Assembly: GCA_944385665.1 (NCBI GenBank)
Contig: CALWYB010000008.1
Span: 1-60,579, forward strand
Direction: 5' to 3'
From: an uncultured Oscillospiraceae bacterium
GTDB taxonomy: Bacteria; Bacillota; Clostridia; Oscillospirales; Oscillospiraceae
Length of the DNA: 60,579 nucleotides
Below the pieces are notes generated by a model. The model did no database searches. It was not told the origin of the DNA and saw only the letters and a program-made list of their open reading frames with translations. A program made the translations under genes and the position numbers. Each line of letters starts with the position of its first letter. Positions within the stretch are counted from its first letter, which is position 1. This document shows, piece by piece, positions 24,368 through 31,749 of the stretch.

Positions 24368-25348
24368 TCAGCCCGCCTGGATGGCGCCGGCGATGGCGGA
24401 GTAGATGGCGTCCTGGCCCTCGTTCATCACCAGCAGCACGGTGCCGTTGGACAGCACCCCCACCTTGGCGGCGTCGGCCACCACCTTCTGGTCGGGCAGA
24501 TAGAACTCAAACTCGGACTGCTTCTGGGCGATGTAGTTCTGGAGGGCCTGGAGCACCGCGCTCTGCTTGCCCTCGGCGGGCATGACGGCCACGATGGCGT
24601 AGGCCTTGGTGTTCATCATGGAGGCGCTGACGGCAAAGGCGGACATGTCGCTGCTGTTCAGGCCCAGGGACTGGAGGATCATGCTGTCCATGCTGGTCTC
24701 CGCCTTGGTGAACACGGGGTTATAGCCCACCATCTCGCCGCCGTGGGCGTTGATGGCGCTGGAGTAAATGGAGGCCCAGTTCTTCTGGACAGGCTGCTCA
24801 GGCTGAGAGGGCTGGCTGGGCTGGGAGGGCTTCTGGGCCGTGCTGCCGCCGGTGGTAGTAGAGCCTCCGGTGGAGGGCTTGCTCTCCTCCCACTTACAGG
24901 TGACCACGCAGGTGGCCTTCTGGTCGCCGGCGGTGACGGTGATCTTGGCGGTGCCGGGCTTCACGGCTACCACCTTGCCGTTGCCGTCCACGGTGGCCAC
25001 GGCGGTATTGCCGGACTTGAAGGTCACCTTGGTGCCGGAGGGCACGCCGTCGGCCTTCAGGGTGGCGCTGGCGCCGGCGGAGGTGAGGGTCAGGCTGGTG
25101 TGGCTCAGAGTCAGCTTGGCCTGCTGGTTCTCCTCCTGAGAGGCGTCGGGGGCGCTGGCGCTGGTGCTGGCAGAGCCGGACAGGGAGCCGGAGGTGCTCA
25201 TGCTGGAGCCGGAGGAGACAGACTGGCTGCTCTGGCTGGAAGAGGAGGCGCCGGAGGAGCTCTGGTCGTTGTTCTGGGAGCCGCAGCCGGCCAGCAGAGA
25301 GACGGACAGGGCGGCGGCGAGAAGCAGGGCGTAAGAGCGGTGTTTCAT
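24368..25348 (-). CDS. Lipoprotein with Big2 (Ig-like) domain and DUF4358
   Basis: A 326-residue lipoprotein: lipobox LLAGC with C22, a long Ser/Gly-rich linker (about 25-75), one bacterial Ig-like group 2 domain at about 80-165 (LTLSHTSLTLTSAGASATLK ... VVAVKPGTAKITVTAGDQ) and a C-terminal DUF4358 region (AIVAVMPAEGKQSAVLQAL; EFYLPDQKVV). DUF4358 proteins are frequent neighbours of MBOAT/DHHW genes, so it is probably an accessory of surface polymer acylation. AAAAAGGAG precedes the start. Confidence 0.82.
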   Translation of the reverse strand: MKHRSYALLLAAALSVSLLAGCGSQNNDQSSSGASSSSQSSQSVSSGSSMSTSGSLSGSASTSASAPDASQEENQQAKLTLSHTSLTLTSAGASATLKADGVPSGTKVTFKSGNTAVATVDGNGKVVAVKPGTAKITVTAGDQKATCVVTCKWEESKPSTGGSTTTGGSTAQKPSQPSQPSQPEQPVQKNWASIYSSAINAHGGEMVGYNPVFTKAETSMDSMILQSLGLNSSDMSAFAVSASMMNTKAYAIVAVMPAEGKQSAVLQALQNYIAQKQSEFEFYLPDQKVVADAAKVGVLSNGTVLLVMNEGQDAIYSAIAGAIQAG

Positions 25349-25465
25349 AGTCGGGTAACTCCTTTTTTCTGGGCGGAAGATTCCGCGGTATTTTCGGTTT
25401 TCAGAGGGTTGGACGGTGTTGGAGAAAAAAGGTTCCCGATTTTCAAAAAAATTTTTTTGCTTCCC

Positions 25466-25524
25466 TTGACATCCAGGCTGCCGTGGAGTATCTTATCCAT
25501 ATAATATATGAACAGTTATTCATA
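25466..25524 (+). promoter_or_regulatory. Promoter and SmtB/CadC-type metal operator
   Basis: TTGACA (25466-25471), 17-bp spacer and TATCTT (25489-25494) form a promoter. Just downstream, TATGAACA-GT-TATTCATA (25507-25524) fits the operator type TGAACA-N2-TATTCA used by zinc/cadmium sensing ArsR family repressors (SmtB, CzrA). A bound repressor would sit over the transcription start. Confidence 0.8.
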
Positions 25525-25548
25525 CGATAATATAAGGAGGGATATTGC

Positions 25549-25917
25549 ATGGAGCAGGAACGGGACCAGGACCTGTGCTGCGCCGTGACCCAGGTCCACC
25601 CCGACGCGGTGGAGCGGGTGCGGGGACTGCTGCCCCGGGATGAGACCCTGTACGATCTGGCGGAGCTCTTTAAGATCTTCGGAGACAGCACCCGGGTGAA
25701 GATCCTCTACGCCCTGCTGGAGTCGGAGCTGTGCGTGTGCGACATCGCCAAGCTTATGGATGTGAGCCAGTCCGCCGTCTCCCACCAGCTGCGGGTGCTG
25801 AAGGCCAGCAAGCTGGTAAAATTCCGCAGGGAGGGCAAGACCATCTTCTACTCCCTGGCGGACGACCACGTAGTCAGCATTTTAAGTCAAGGTATGGAAC
25901 ACATTGAGGAGGAGTAA
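25549..25917 (+). CDS. ArsR/SmtB family metal-sensing repressor (CadC/CzrA-like)
   Basis: Winged-helix repressor of 122 residues that releases DNA when it binds metal. It has the ELCVCD motif (C62, C64) in the recognition-domain helix, an N-terminal Cys pair (C10, C11) and an alpha5-site pattern D105-x-H107-x10-H118-x2-E121, with Glu where CzrA has His. It can therefore form both the cysteine (Cd/Pb) and the alpha5 (Zn) type site. It heads the efflux operon and has a matching operator in its own promoter. ATG follows AAGGAGGG. Confidence 0.92.
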   Translation: MEQERDQDLCCAVTQVHPDAVERVRGLLPRDETLYDLAELFKIFGDSTRVKILYALLESELCVCDIAKLMDVSQSAVSHQLRVLKASKLVKFRREGKTIFYSLADDHVVSILSQGMEHIEEE

Positions 25918-25920
25918 GCC

Positions 25921-26142
25921 ATGAAAAAGACCTTTCGTATGATGGACCTGGACTGCGCCAACTGCGCGGCCAAAATGGAGCGGGCGATTCAGAACATTGA
26001 CGGCGTCACCAGCGCCACCGTCAGCTTCATGACCCAGAAGCTCACCCTGGAGGCGGACGACGCCCGCTTTGACCAGATCGTCAAAGAGGCGGTAAAGGCC
26101 TGCAAGAAGGTGGAGCCCGACTGCGAGATCGTAGTCAAGTAA
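25921..26142 (+). CDS. Free heavy-metal-associated (HMA) domain protein
   Basis: A 73-residue ferredoxin-like metal-binding protein with DLDCANCAAKME (D11, C12, C15). An acidic residue before the CxxC is typical of Zn/Cd/Pb type domains rather than copper chaperones. It is 3 bp after the repressor gene and 30 bp before the ATPase gene, whose product lacks this domain, so it probably delivers metal to the pump. Confidence 0.88.
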   Translation: MKKTFRMMDLDCANCAAKMERAIQNIDGVTSATVSFMTQKLTLEADDARFDQIVKEAVKACKKVEPDCEIVVK

Positions 26143-26172
26143 GAGGTAAGAACGAAAAGGAGGCGGCTGGTC

Positions 26173-28032
26173 ATGACCAAAAAGCAGAAAAAGACCCTCC
26201 GGCGCATTCTGGGCAGCGTGGTGCTGTTTGCCGTGGTATGGGCGGTGACCGCGCTGGCTTCTCTGCCCCCCTGGGGAGAGTTTCTCCTCTATCTGCTGCC
26301 CTACGCCCTCATCGGCTGGGACATCCTGTGGAAGGCGGTCCGGAACATTTTAAACGGCCAGGTGTTTGATGAGAACTTCCTCATGGCGCTGGCCACGGTG
26401 GGCGCCTTTGGCTGCGGGGAGTACCGGGAGGGCGTGGCTGTCATGCTCTTCTACCAGGTGGGCGAGCTGTTCCAGAGCGTAGCCGTCAGCCGCAGCCGGG
26501 CCTCCATCGCCCAGCTCATGGACATCCGCCCCGACAGCGCCAATGTGGAGCGGGATGGCCAGGTGGTCACGGTGGACCCGGAGGAGGTAACGGTGGACGA
26601 GATCATCGTCATCCGGGCCGGAGAGCGGGTGCCCCTGGACGGCACGGTGGTGGAGGGGGCCTCCTCCCTGGACACCGCCGCCCTCACCGGCGAGTCCATG
26701 CCCCGGGACGTAGCGGCGGGGGACGAGGTGGTCAGCGGCTGCGTCAATCTCAGCGGTCTGCTGCGGGTAAAGGTGAGCCGTCCCTTCGGCGAGTCCACCG
26801 TGGCCAAAATTCTGGACCTGGTGGAGAACTCCGCCGCCAAGAAGGCCAAGGCAGAGCACTTCATCACCAAATTTGCCCGGTACTACACCCCCACTGTGGT
26901 GCTGTGCGCCGTGGCTCTTGCCGTGCTGCCTCCCCTGCTTGGGCTGGGCGCCTGGCGCACCTGGGTGCTGCGGGCGCTGAACTTCCTGGTGGTGTCCTGC
27001 CCCTGCGCTCTGGTCATCTCCATCCCCCTGAGCTTCTTCGGCGGCATCGGCGGAGCCTCCCGCCAGGGTATCCTGGTGAAGGGCGGCAACTATCTGGAGG
27101 CTCTGGCCAAGGCGGGCACGGTGGTCTTTGACAAGACGGGCACCCTGACCCAGGGCCGCTTTGCCGTCACGGAGGTTTCCCCTGTGGGGATGGACAGGGA
27201 GGAGCTGCTGGAACTGGCCGCCCAGGCCGAGCAGTTCTCCAACCACCCCATCGCCCGCTCCATCCTCACCGCCTGGGGTGGTATCCCCAACCGGGACCGG
27301 GTGGCCCAGGTGGAGGAGCTGGCAGGCCGTGGTCTGCGGGTCCAGGTGGACGGCCGCATGGTGCTGGCGGGCAATGAGCGGCTACTGACCGAGAACGGCA
27401 TGGTTCTTCCGGAGCAGCCGGAGGCCCCCGGCACGGTGATCCACCTGGCGGTGGAGGGCCGGTACGCCGGGCGGCTGGTCATCTCCGACCAGCTGAAGCC
27501 TGGAGCCCGAGAGGCCATCCAGGCTCTGAAAGCAGCCGGCGTGGGCCGCACGGTCATGCTCACCGGCGACAGCGAAGCCGCCGGACAGGCCGCAGCCCGG
27601 GAGCTGGGCCTGGATCAGGTGTATGCCCAGCTGCTCCCCGGGGACAAGGTGGACCGGGTGGAAGCCCTGCTGGCAGAGAAAACCCCGGGTCACACTCTGG
27701 TCTATGTGGGCGACGGCATCAACGACGCGCCGGTGCTGTCCCGGGCGGACGTGGGGGTGGCCATGGGAGCCATGGGCTCCGACGCCGCCATCGAGGCCGC
27801 CGACGTGGTGCTCATGGACGATGACCTGCGGAAGCTGTCCCGGGCCGTGGCCATTGCCCGAAAGACCATGACCATCGTGAAGGAAAACACCGTCTTTGCC
27901 ATCGGGGTGAAGCTGGCGGTGCTTGCCCTGTCCGCTGCGGGACTGGTGGGCCTGTGGTGGGCGGTATTTGCCGACGTAGGCGTGTCGGTGATCGCCATTC
28001 TCAATTCCAGCCGGATGCTGAAGGCACACTAA
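26173..28032 (+). CDS. Zn/Cd/Pb-translocating P-type ATPase (CadA/ZntA-like)
   Basis: Metal efflux pump of 619 residues, class P1B-2. Seen are TGES, the membrane CPC motif (VVSCPCALVIS), phosphorylation site DKTGTLT, hinge VGDGINDAP and, in the last helices, K (IGVKLAVLAL) and D (VFADVGVSVI), the residues that define the Zn/Cd/Pb specificity. There is no N-terminal HMA domain; the operon encodes it separately. ATG 26173 has AAAGGAGG upstream. The operon ends at a terminator just downstream. Confidence 0.95.
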   Translation: MTKKQKKTLRRILGSVVLFAVVWAVTALASLPPWGEFLLYLLPYALIGWDILWKAVRNILNGQVFDENFLMALATVGAFGCGEYREGVAVMLFYQVGELFQSVAVSRSRASIAQLMDIRPDSANVERDGQVVTVDPEEVTVDEIIVIRAGERVPLDGTVVEGASSLDTAALTGESMPRDVAAGDEVVSGCVNLSGLLRVKVSRPFGESTVAKILDLVENSAAKKAKAEHFITKFARYYTPTVVLCAVALAVLPPLLGLGAWRTWVLRALNFLVVSCPCALVISIPLSFFGGIGGASRQGILVKGGNYLEALAKAGTVVFDKTGTLTQGRFAVTEVSPVGMDREELLELAAQAEQFSNHPIARSILTAWGGIPNRDRVAQVEELAGRGLRVQVDGRMVLAGNERLLTENGMVLPEQPEAPGTVIHLAVEGRYAGRLVISDQLKPGAREAIQALKAAGVGRTVMLTGDSEAAGQAAARELGLDQVYAQLLPGDKVDRVEALLAEKTPGHTLVYVGDGINDAPVLSRADVGVAMGAMGSDAAIEAADVVLMDDDLRKLSRAVAIARKTMTIVKENTVFAIGVKLAVLALSAAGLVGLWWAVFADVGVSVIAILNSSRMLKAH

Positions 28033-28038
28033 GTACAC

Positions 28039-28078
28039 AAAAGCCCGTTGGCTGCCAAACGGCAGCCAACGGGCTTTT
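28039..28078. terminator. Bidirectional terminator after metal efflux operon
   Basis: An 18-bp perfect stem, AAAAGCCCGTTGGCTGCC (28039-28056) and its complement (28061-28078), with loop AAAC. It serves the ATPase gene and the convergent pseudouridine synthase gene. Confidence 0.92.
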
Positions 28079-28984
28079 TCATAGTCTCTCCTGCTCCAGA
28101 AGCCCCTTCATGTCCGGCGGCACCGGGGCGGTAAAGGTCATCTCCTGCCCGGTGATGGGGTGGCGGAAGGTGAGGCGATGGGAGTGGAGGGCGGGCCGGG
28201 GGATGCGGTCCGGCTCCTCCTTCCCGTAGAGGAAGTCCCCCACCAGGGGGTGGCCCAGGTGGGCCATATGCACCCGGATCTGGTGGGTGCGGCCGGTTTC
28301 CAGTACCAGCCGTACCAGGGCGCAGGTCTTCCCCGCCTTCACCACTTCATAGTGGGTGCGGGCAGGCTTGCCGTCGGGGCGGACCATCTGCTCCACCAGG
28401 GAGCCGGGTTTTGGTCCCAGAGGGGCGTCCACCGTCCCCACCGGCGGCTCCGGCATTCCCTCACACACCGCCAGATACTCCCGGCGGAAGGCGTCGGTAT
28501 GGAGCTGATTTTTCAGTACCTCCTGGGCGTGGGGGTGGCGGGCCACCACCAGCAGGCCGGAGGTCCCCCGGTCCAGGCGGTGGACAGGGTGAAAGTCCCC
28601 CTCTGTTCTCTCCTGATCGTAATAAGAGAGCAGATAATTCCCAATCGTATCGGAATAGTGCCCCGGGCCGGGGTGGACTGGCACCCCGGGGGCTTTATTC
28701 AGCACCACTACGTCCCCGTCCTCATAGACGATGTCCAAAGGACCGGGGGCGGGCAGAATGCCGCTGCGCCGCTCCGGGTCGGACAGGCGCACGGAGAGCA
28801 CCTGTCCCTCCTGGGGACAAAAGCGGGTGTTCACCCGCACCCCGTCCACTAAAATGCCGTCCTCTAACCATTTGATCCGCCGCACCACCGTCCCGGACAG
28901 GCCCAGGTGACGTTTCAGCAGGGTATCCACCTTGATCCCCGCCAGCGCGCCGGTGATGGGCAGCTCCAATCTTCGCCCACTCAT
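28079..28984 (-). CDS. RluA-family 23S rRNA/tRNA pseudouridine synthase (RluD-like)
   Basis: A 301-residue protein with an N-terminal S4 RNA-binding domain (IKVDTLLKRHLGLSGTVVRR) and the catalytic motif HRLDRGTSGLL around residue 145, followed by LETGRTHQIRVHMAHLGHPL. It converts uridine to pseudouridine in RNA; the exact target cannot be read from sequence. ATG at 28984 overlaps the stop of the upstream membrane protein gene (ATGA). A longer open frame extends upstream but is shadowed by that gene. Confidence 0.92.
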   Translation of the reverse strand: MSGRRLELPITGALAGIKVDTLLKRHLGLSGTVVRRIKWLEDGILVDGVRVNTRFCPQEGQVLSVRLSDPERRSGILPAPGPLDIVYEDGDVVVLNKAPGVPVHPGPGHYSDTIGNYLLSYYDQERTEGDFHPVHRLDRGTSGLLVVARHPHAQEVLKNQLHTDAFRREYLAVCEGMPEPPVGTVDAPLGPKPGSLVEQMVRPDGKPARTHYEVVKAGKTCALVRLVLETGRTHQIRVHMAHLGHPLVGDFLYGKEEPDRIPRPALHSHRLTFRHPITGQEMTFTAPVPPDMKGLLEQERL

Positions 28985-29445
28985 AGCTTCCGGGACAGGC
29001 CCAACCGCCCCCCCAGGAACAGCAGCACATACGCTGCCATGGAGCACAGCAGCACGGTCACCAGCCGCCGGTCCACCGCCACCAGCACAAAGGCGGCCAG
29101 TGCCTGGAGAAAGAACACCCCCACCCCCGCCAGCTGGGCGGCCTGGGCCACAATGCGCTGGCTGCGCTCGTCGGTCTCCTGAATGCGGGCCTTGCGCCAC
29201 TTCTCCGGGTGGCGGAGCATCCACTCGTTGCGCATCAGCAGACCCAGACCGGCCCCGGTGATGCCGCAGGCGCCCCCCAGGTAGAACCCCTGGGCGTGGT
29301 CGCTGAGACCGCTGCCGGGCACCAGCCACAGGTAACACCCCAGGCCCACCAGCCCAATGGCCAGGATGGCCAGAAAGGCCCAGCGGCGCTGGCGCAGATT
29401 TTTCCCATAGTCCCCGGCATGGTTTGTCATCATCTTCAGGATCAT
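28981..29445 (-). CDS. Membrane protein of unknown function, third gene of the Xre operon
   Basis: A 154-residue protein with about four hydrophobic segments (roughly 22-42, 50-68, 103-122, 126-146) and a charged loop HPEKWRKARIQETDERSQRI in the middle. The build (helix pair, basic-acidic DERxxxI loop, helix pair) resembles that of the adjacent gene, suggesting the two are distant paralogs. GAGGGGGAG precedes the ATG. Confidence 0.75.
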   Translation of the reverse strand: MILKMMTNHAGDYGKNLRQRRWAFLAILAIGLVGLGCYLWLVPGSGLSDHAQGFYLGGACGITGAGLGLLMRNEWMLRHPEKWRKARIQETDERSQRIVAQAAQLAGVGVFFLQALAAFVLVAVDRRLVTVLLCSMAAYVLLFLGGRLGLSRKL

Positions 29446-29458
29446 GTCCCTCTCCCCC

Positions 29459-29881
29459 TCACATCCGTTTGGCCCAGCGGCCCATATTCACCATCAGGAA
29501 CACACAGTGCAGCACCAGGAGCACCGACACCAGGGCGGTGGGAAATCCGCTGCCCAGAAATAGGGTCACAAAAAAGGCTGCCCATAGCAGATACAGGGTC
29601 CAGTACCAGCTGGAGTAGGCCGCCTTCTCCCGGATGGCCACGTTGCGCTCATCCTTTTCGCCCCGCTCTGCCTCCCGGCGCTCATCCTCCGACAGCTTCC
29701 GCCAGGCTGCATCCATAAAAATTCCCGTGGCTCCCAGGCCCATCAGAACCCCGGCCACGCCAAACAGCGCCCCGCTCAGCTCCTTGGGAATGCTCTCGTC
29801 CAGCAGGAATGCTGCGGCAAGCAGGACCGCGCCGCATACGATGCCCAAAACGGGCAGAACTTGCTTCAAACGCTCTTTCAT
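29459..29881 (-). CDS. Membrane protein of unknown function, second gene of the Xre operon
   Basis: A 140-residue protein with two N-terminal membrane helices (about 10-28 and 36-56), a strongly charged cytoplasmic loop with ERGEKDERNVAIREKAAYSS, and two further helices. The DERN-x-I-R-x-KA text is typical of small membrane proteins encoded next to Xre regulators in Firmicutes. ATG 29881 overlaps the regulator stop by 4 bases, so synthesis is probably coupled. Confidence 0.78.
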   Translation of the reverse strand: MKERLKQVLPVLGIVCGAVLLAAAFLLDESIPKELSGALFGVAGVLMGLGATGIFMDAAWRKLSEDERREAERGEKDERNVAIREKAAYSSWYWTLYLLWAAFFVTLFLGSGFPTALVSVLLVLHCVFLMVNMGRWAKRM

Positions 29882-30081
29882 GCCTCTTCCTCCTCAAACA
29901 GGAATACTTCTTCAATGGTCATCCCAAAATAGTTGGCGATCTTATGGGCCAGCAGCAGGGAGGCGTTGTAGCGCCCGTTCTCCAGGGAGATGATGGTCTG
30001 CCGGGTCACGTCCACGGCGTCGGCCAGCTCCGCCTGGGAAATGCGCCGCTCCTTGCGCAGCTGGGCAATGCGGTTGGTCAC
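29878..30081 (-). CDS. Xre-family transcriptional regulator
   Basis: A 67-residue single-domain helix-turn-helix protein (QAELADAVDVTRQTIISLEN) with a short acidic tail. It heads a minus-strand operon with two membrane proteins and the RluA-type enzyme. Two near-identical palindromes flank its promoter, so it very likely represses itself. GGAGG is upstream of the ATG. Confidence 0.92.
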   Translation of the reverse strand: MTNRIAQLRKERRISQAELADAVDVTRQTIISLENGRYNASLLLAHKIANYFGMTIEEVFLFEEEEA

Positions 30082-30098
30082 AGGTCCGCCTCCTTTCT

Positions 30099-30164
30099 AT
30101 GTAAAGCTCGCTTTACATCCATAGTATAGCTTACTTTACTTTCTATGTCAAGCTCCCTTTACAT
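30099..30164 (-). promoter_or_regulatory. Promoter with two palindromic operators for the Xre operon
   Basis: On the minus strand TTGACA (30151-30146), 17-bp spacer and TATACT (30128-30123). A perfect palindrome ATGTAAAGC-TC-GCTTTACAT lies at 30099-30118, near or just after the start of transcription. A variant copy ATGTCAAGC-TC-CCTTTACAT at 30145-30164 covers the -35 box. The copies are 46 bp apart. Confidence 0.85.
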
Positions 30165-30235
30165 TTTTTTGTGCTCTCGGCGGATTTCCCCAATTTCCTG
30201 CCGGAAAAAACAGGATTCTCTCTCTTTTCCCTCCC

Positions 30236-30264
30236 TTGCACTCCCAAAGACTGTGGTATATAAT
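30236..30264 (+). promoter_or_regulatory. Sigma-A type promoter of hemW
   Basis: TTGCAC (30236-30241), 17-bp spacer, perfect TATAAT (30259-30264), about 65 bp before the hemW ATG. Confidence 0.7.
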
Positions 30265-30328
30265 GCGTGGGAGCAAACCCCGGTTTGTTCCAAACAATAT
30301 TTTCAATGATTTCATGAGGTGTGTATCC

Positions 30329-31534
30329 ATGGCGGACAAGCTGGGCATTTATATCCACATTCCCTTCTGCCGCAGTAAGTGCGACTACTGCGACTTCTAC
30401 TCCCTGGCCGGTCGGGAGGACCGGATGGACTCCTATCAAAAGGCCCTGCTTGCTCACATCAAGGAGACCGCGCCCCTGGCCCACGACATTCCGGTGGACT
30501 CCATCTACATCGGCGGCGGCACCCCCAGCTACTACGGGGCCAAACGGCTCAAGGAGCTGCTGGGCGCGGTGCACAAGCTCTATAAGGTGGAGAAGGACGC
30601 CGAGGTCACCGTGGAGTGCAACCCCGACAGTGTGGACCCCAAGTCCCTGAAAATCCTCCGCAAGGCGGGGGTCAACCGCCTGTCCCTGGGCATGCAGTCG
30701 GCCAACGCCTGTGAGCTGGAGCGCATCCACCGCATCCACACTCCCCAGCAGGTGGACGAGGCGGCCACCGCCGCCCGGAAGGCGGGCTTCACCAACCTGT
30801 CTCTGGACCTCATTTACGGTCTGCCCGGCCAGACCATGGACAGCTGGAAGGCCACCGTGGAGCACGCCCTGTCCCTCATCCCTCAGCATCTGTCCTGCTA
30901 CGGGCTGAAGGTGGAGGCGGGCACCCCTCTGGCCGCCCGGGTGGCGGAGGGTGAGGTCCTCCCCGACGACGACCAGCAGGCCGACCTGTACCTGTGGACG
31001 GTGGGACGGCTGGAGCGGGCCGGCTACCCCCAGTATGAGATCTCCAACTTCGCCAAGCCCGGCTTCGCCTCCCGGCACAATCTGCGCTACTGGCTCACCC
31101 GGCCCTACATCGGCTTTGGTCCCGGCGCCCACTCCGACTTCGGCGGGCGGCGCTACTCCTTCGTGCGGGATCTGGACGCCTACATCCAAGGGGTACTTCA
31201 GGGGGGCGACATCATCGACGAGTCAGAGATCATTCCCAAGCGGGAGCGGTGCGGCGAGTACCTGATGCTGCGCCTGCGCACCGTGCGGGGCATTGCGGAG
31301 CAGGAGTACCGCAGCACCTATTTTATGGACTTCGCCCCACTCCAGGCCCGGCTGGAAGAATTCCGGGCTCAGGGCTGGGCGGAGGAGACCGACGGGCGCT
31401 GGCATTTCACCCCGAAAGGCTTCCTGGTATCCAACCAGCTCATCGGTGATCTGCTGGAGCGGCAGGAGCAGGCGCACTGGGAAGATCTGGTTTCCAGATC
31501 CCGCCCTGATCATCTCGACCAAGGCCATCCCTGA
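30329..31534 (+). CDS. hemW: HemW-type radical SAM protein (coproporphyrinogen III oxidase-like, heme chaperone)
   Basis: A 401-residue radical SAM protein. The N-terminus YIHIPFCRSKCDYCDFYS carries the CxxxCxxC cluster motif with the extra CDF typical of HemN/HemW. Further motifs are YIGGGTPSYYG, RLSLGMQSAN and DLIYGLPGQTMDSW. It lacks the longer N-terminal extension and extra Cys context of true HemN, so a heme-handling HemW role is preferred. ATG 30329 follows GAGGTG. Confidence 0.9.
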   Translation: MADKLGIYIHIPFCRSKCDYCDFYSLAGREDRMDSYQKALLAHIKETAPLAHDIPVDSIYIGGGTPSYYGAKRLKELLGAVHKLYKVEKDAEVTVECNPDSVDPKSLKILRKAGVNRLSLGMQSANACELERIHRIHTPQQVDEAATAARKAGFTNLSLDLIYGLPGQTMDSWKATVEHALSLIPQHLSCYGLKVEAGTPLAARVAEGEVLPDDDQQADLYLWTVGRLERAGYPQYEISNFAKPGFASRHNLRYWLTRPYIGFGPGAHSDFGGRRYSFVRDLDAYIQGVLQGGDIIDESEIIPKRERCGEYLMLRLRTVRGIAEQEYRSTYFMDFAPLQARLEEFRAQGWAEETDGRWHFTPKGFLVSNQLIGDLLERQEQAHWEDLVSRSRPDHLDQGHP

Positions 31535-31588
31535 TTTTTCGACGCTTCTTACTTTTTGCACAATTTTGTCCCTGTCATGTAAAATTCA

Positions 31589-31617
31589 TTGCCTTTTGGA
31601 TATACTGATGATATAAT
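31589..31617 (+). promoter_or_regulatory. Sigma-A type promoter of murA
   Basis: TTGCCT (31589-31594), 17-bp spacer, perfect TATAAT (31612-31617). It leaves a leader of about 125 bases with the small hairpin GGCG-TACTGTG-CGCC near 31682-31697. Confidence 0.65.
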
Positions 31618-31749
31618 ATATGCGTTTTAAAGCGCCTCCCTGTGAGAGCCGCTGTTTTCTAACGCTTTTGCGACTACTTATGGCGTACTGTGCGCCGTAT
31701 GTTCATATAAACCCCATGTTTTATTTGCTTCGAGAGGGTGCAGACAAAT

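Noticed and set aside
28985..29338. N-terminal extension of the pseudouridine synthase
   Set aside because: It overlaps fully with a well-supported membrane protein gene; the S4 domain begins just after the ATG at 28984.
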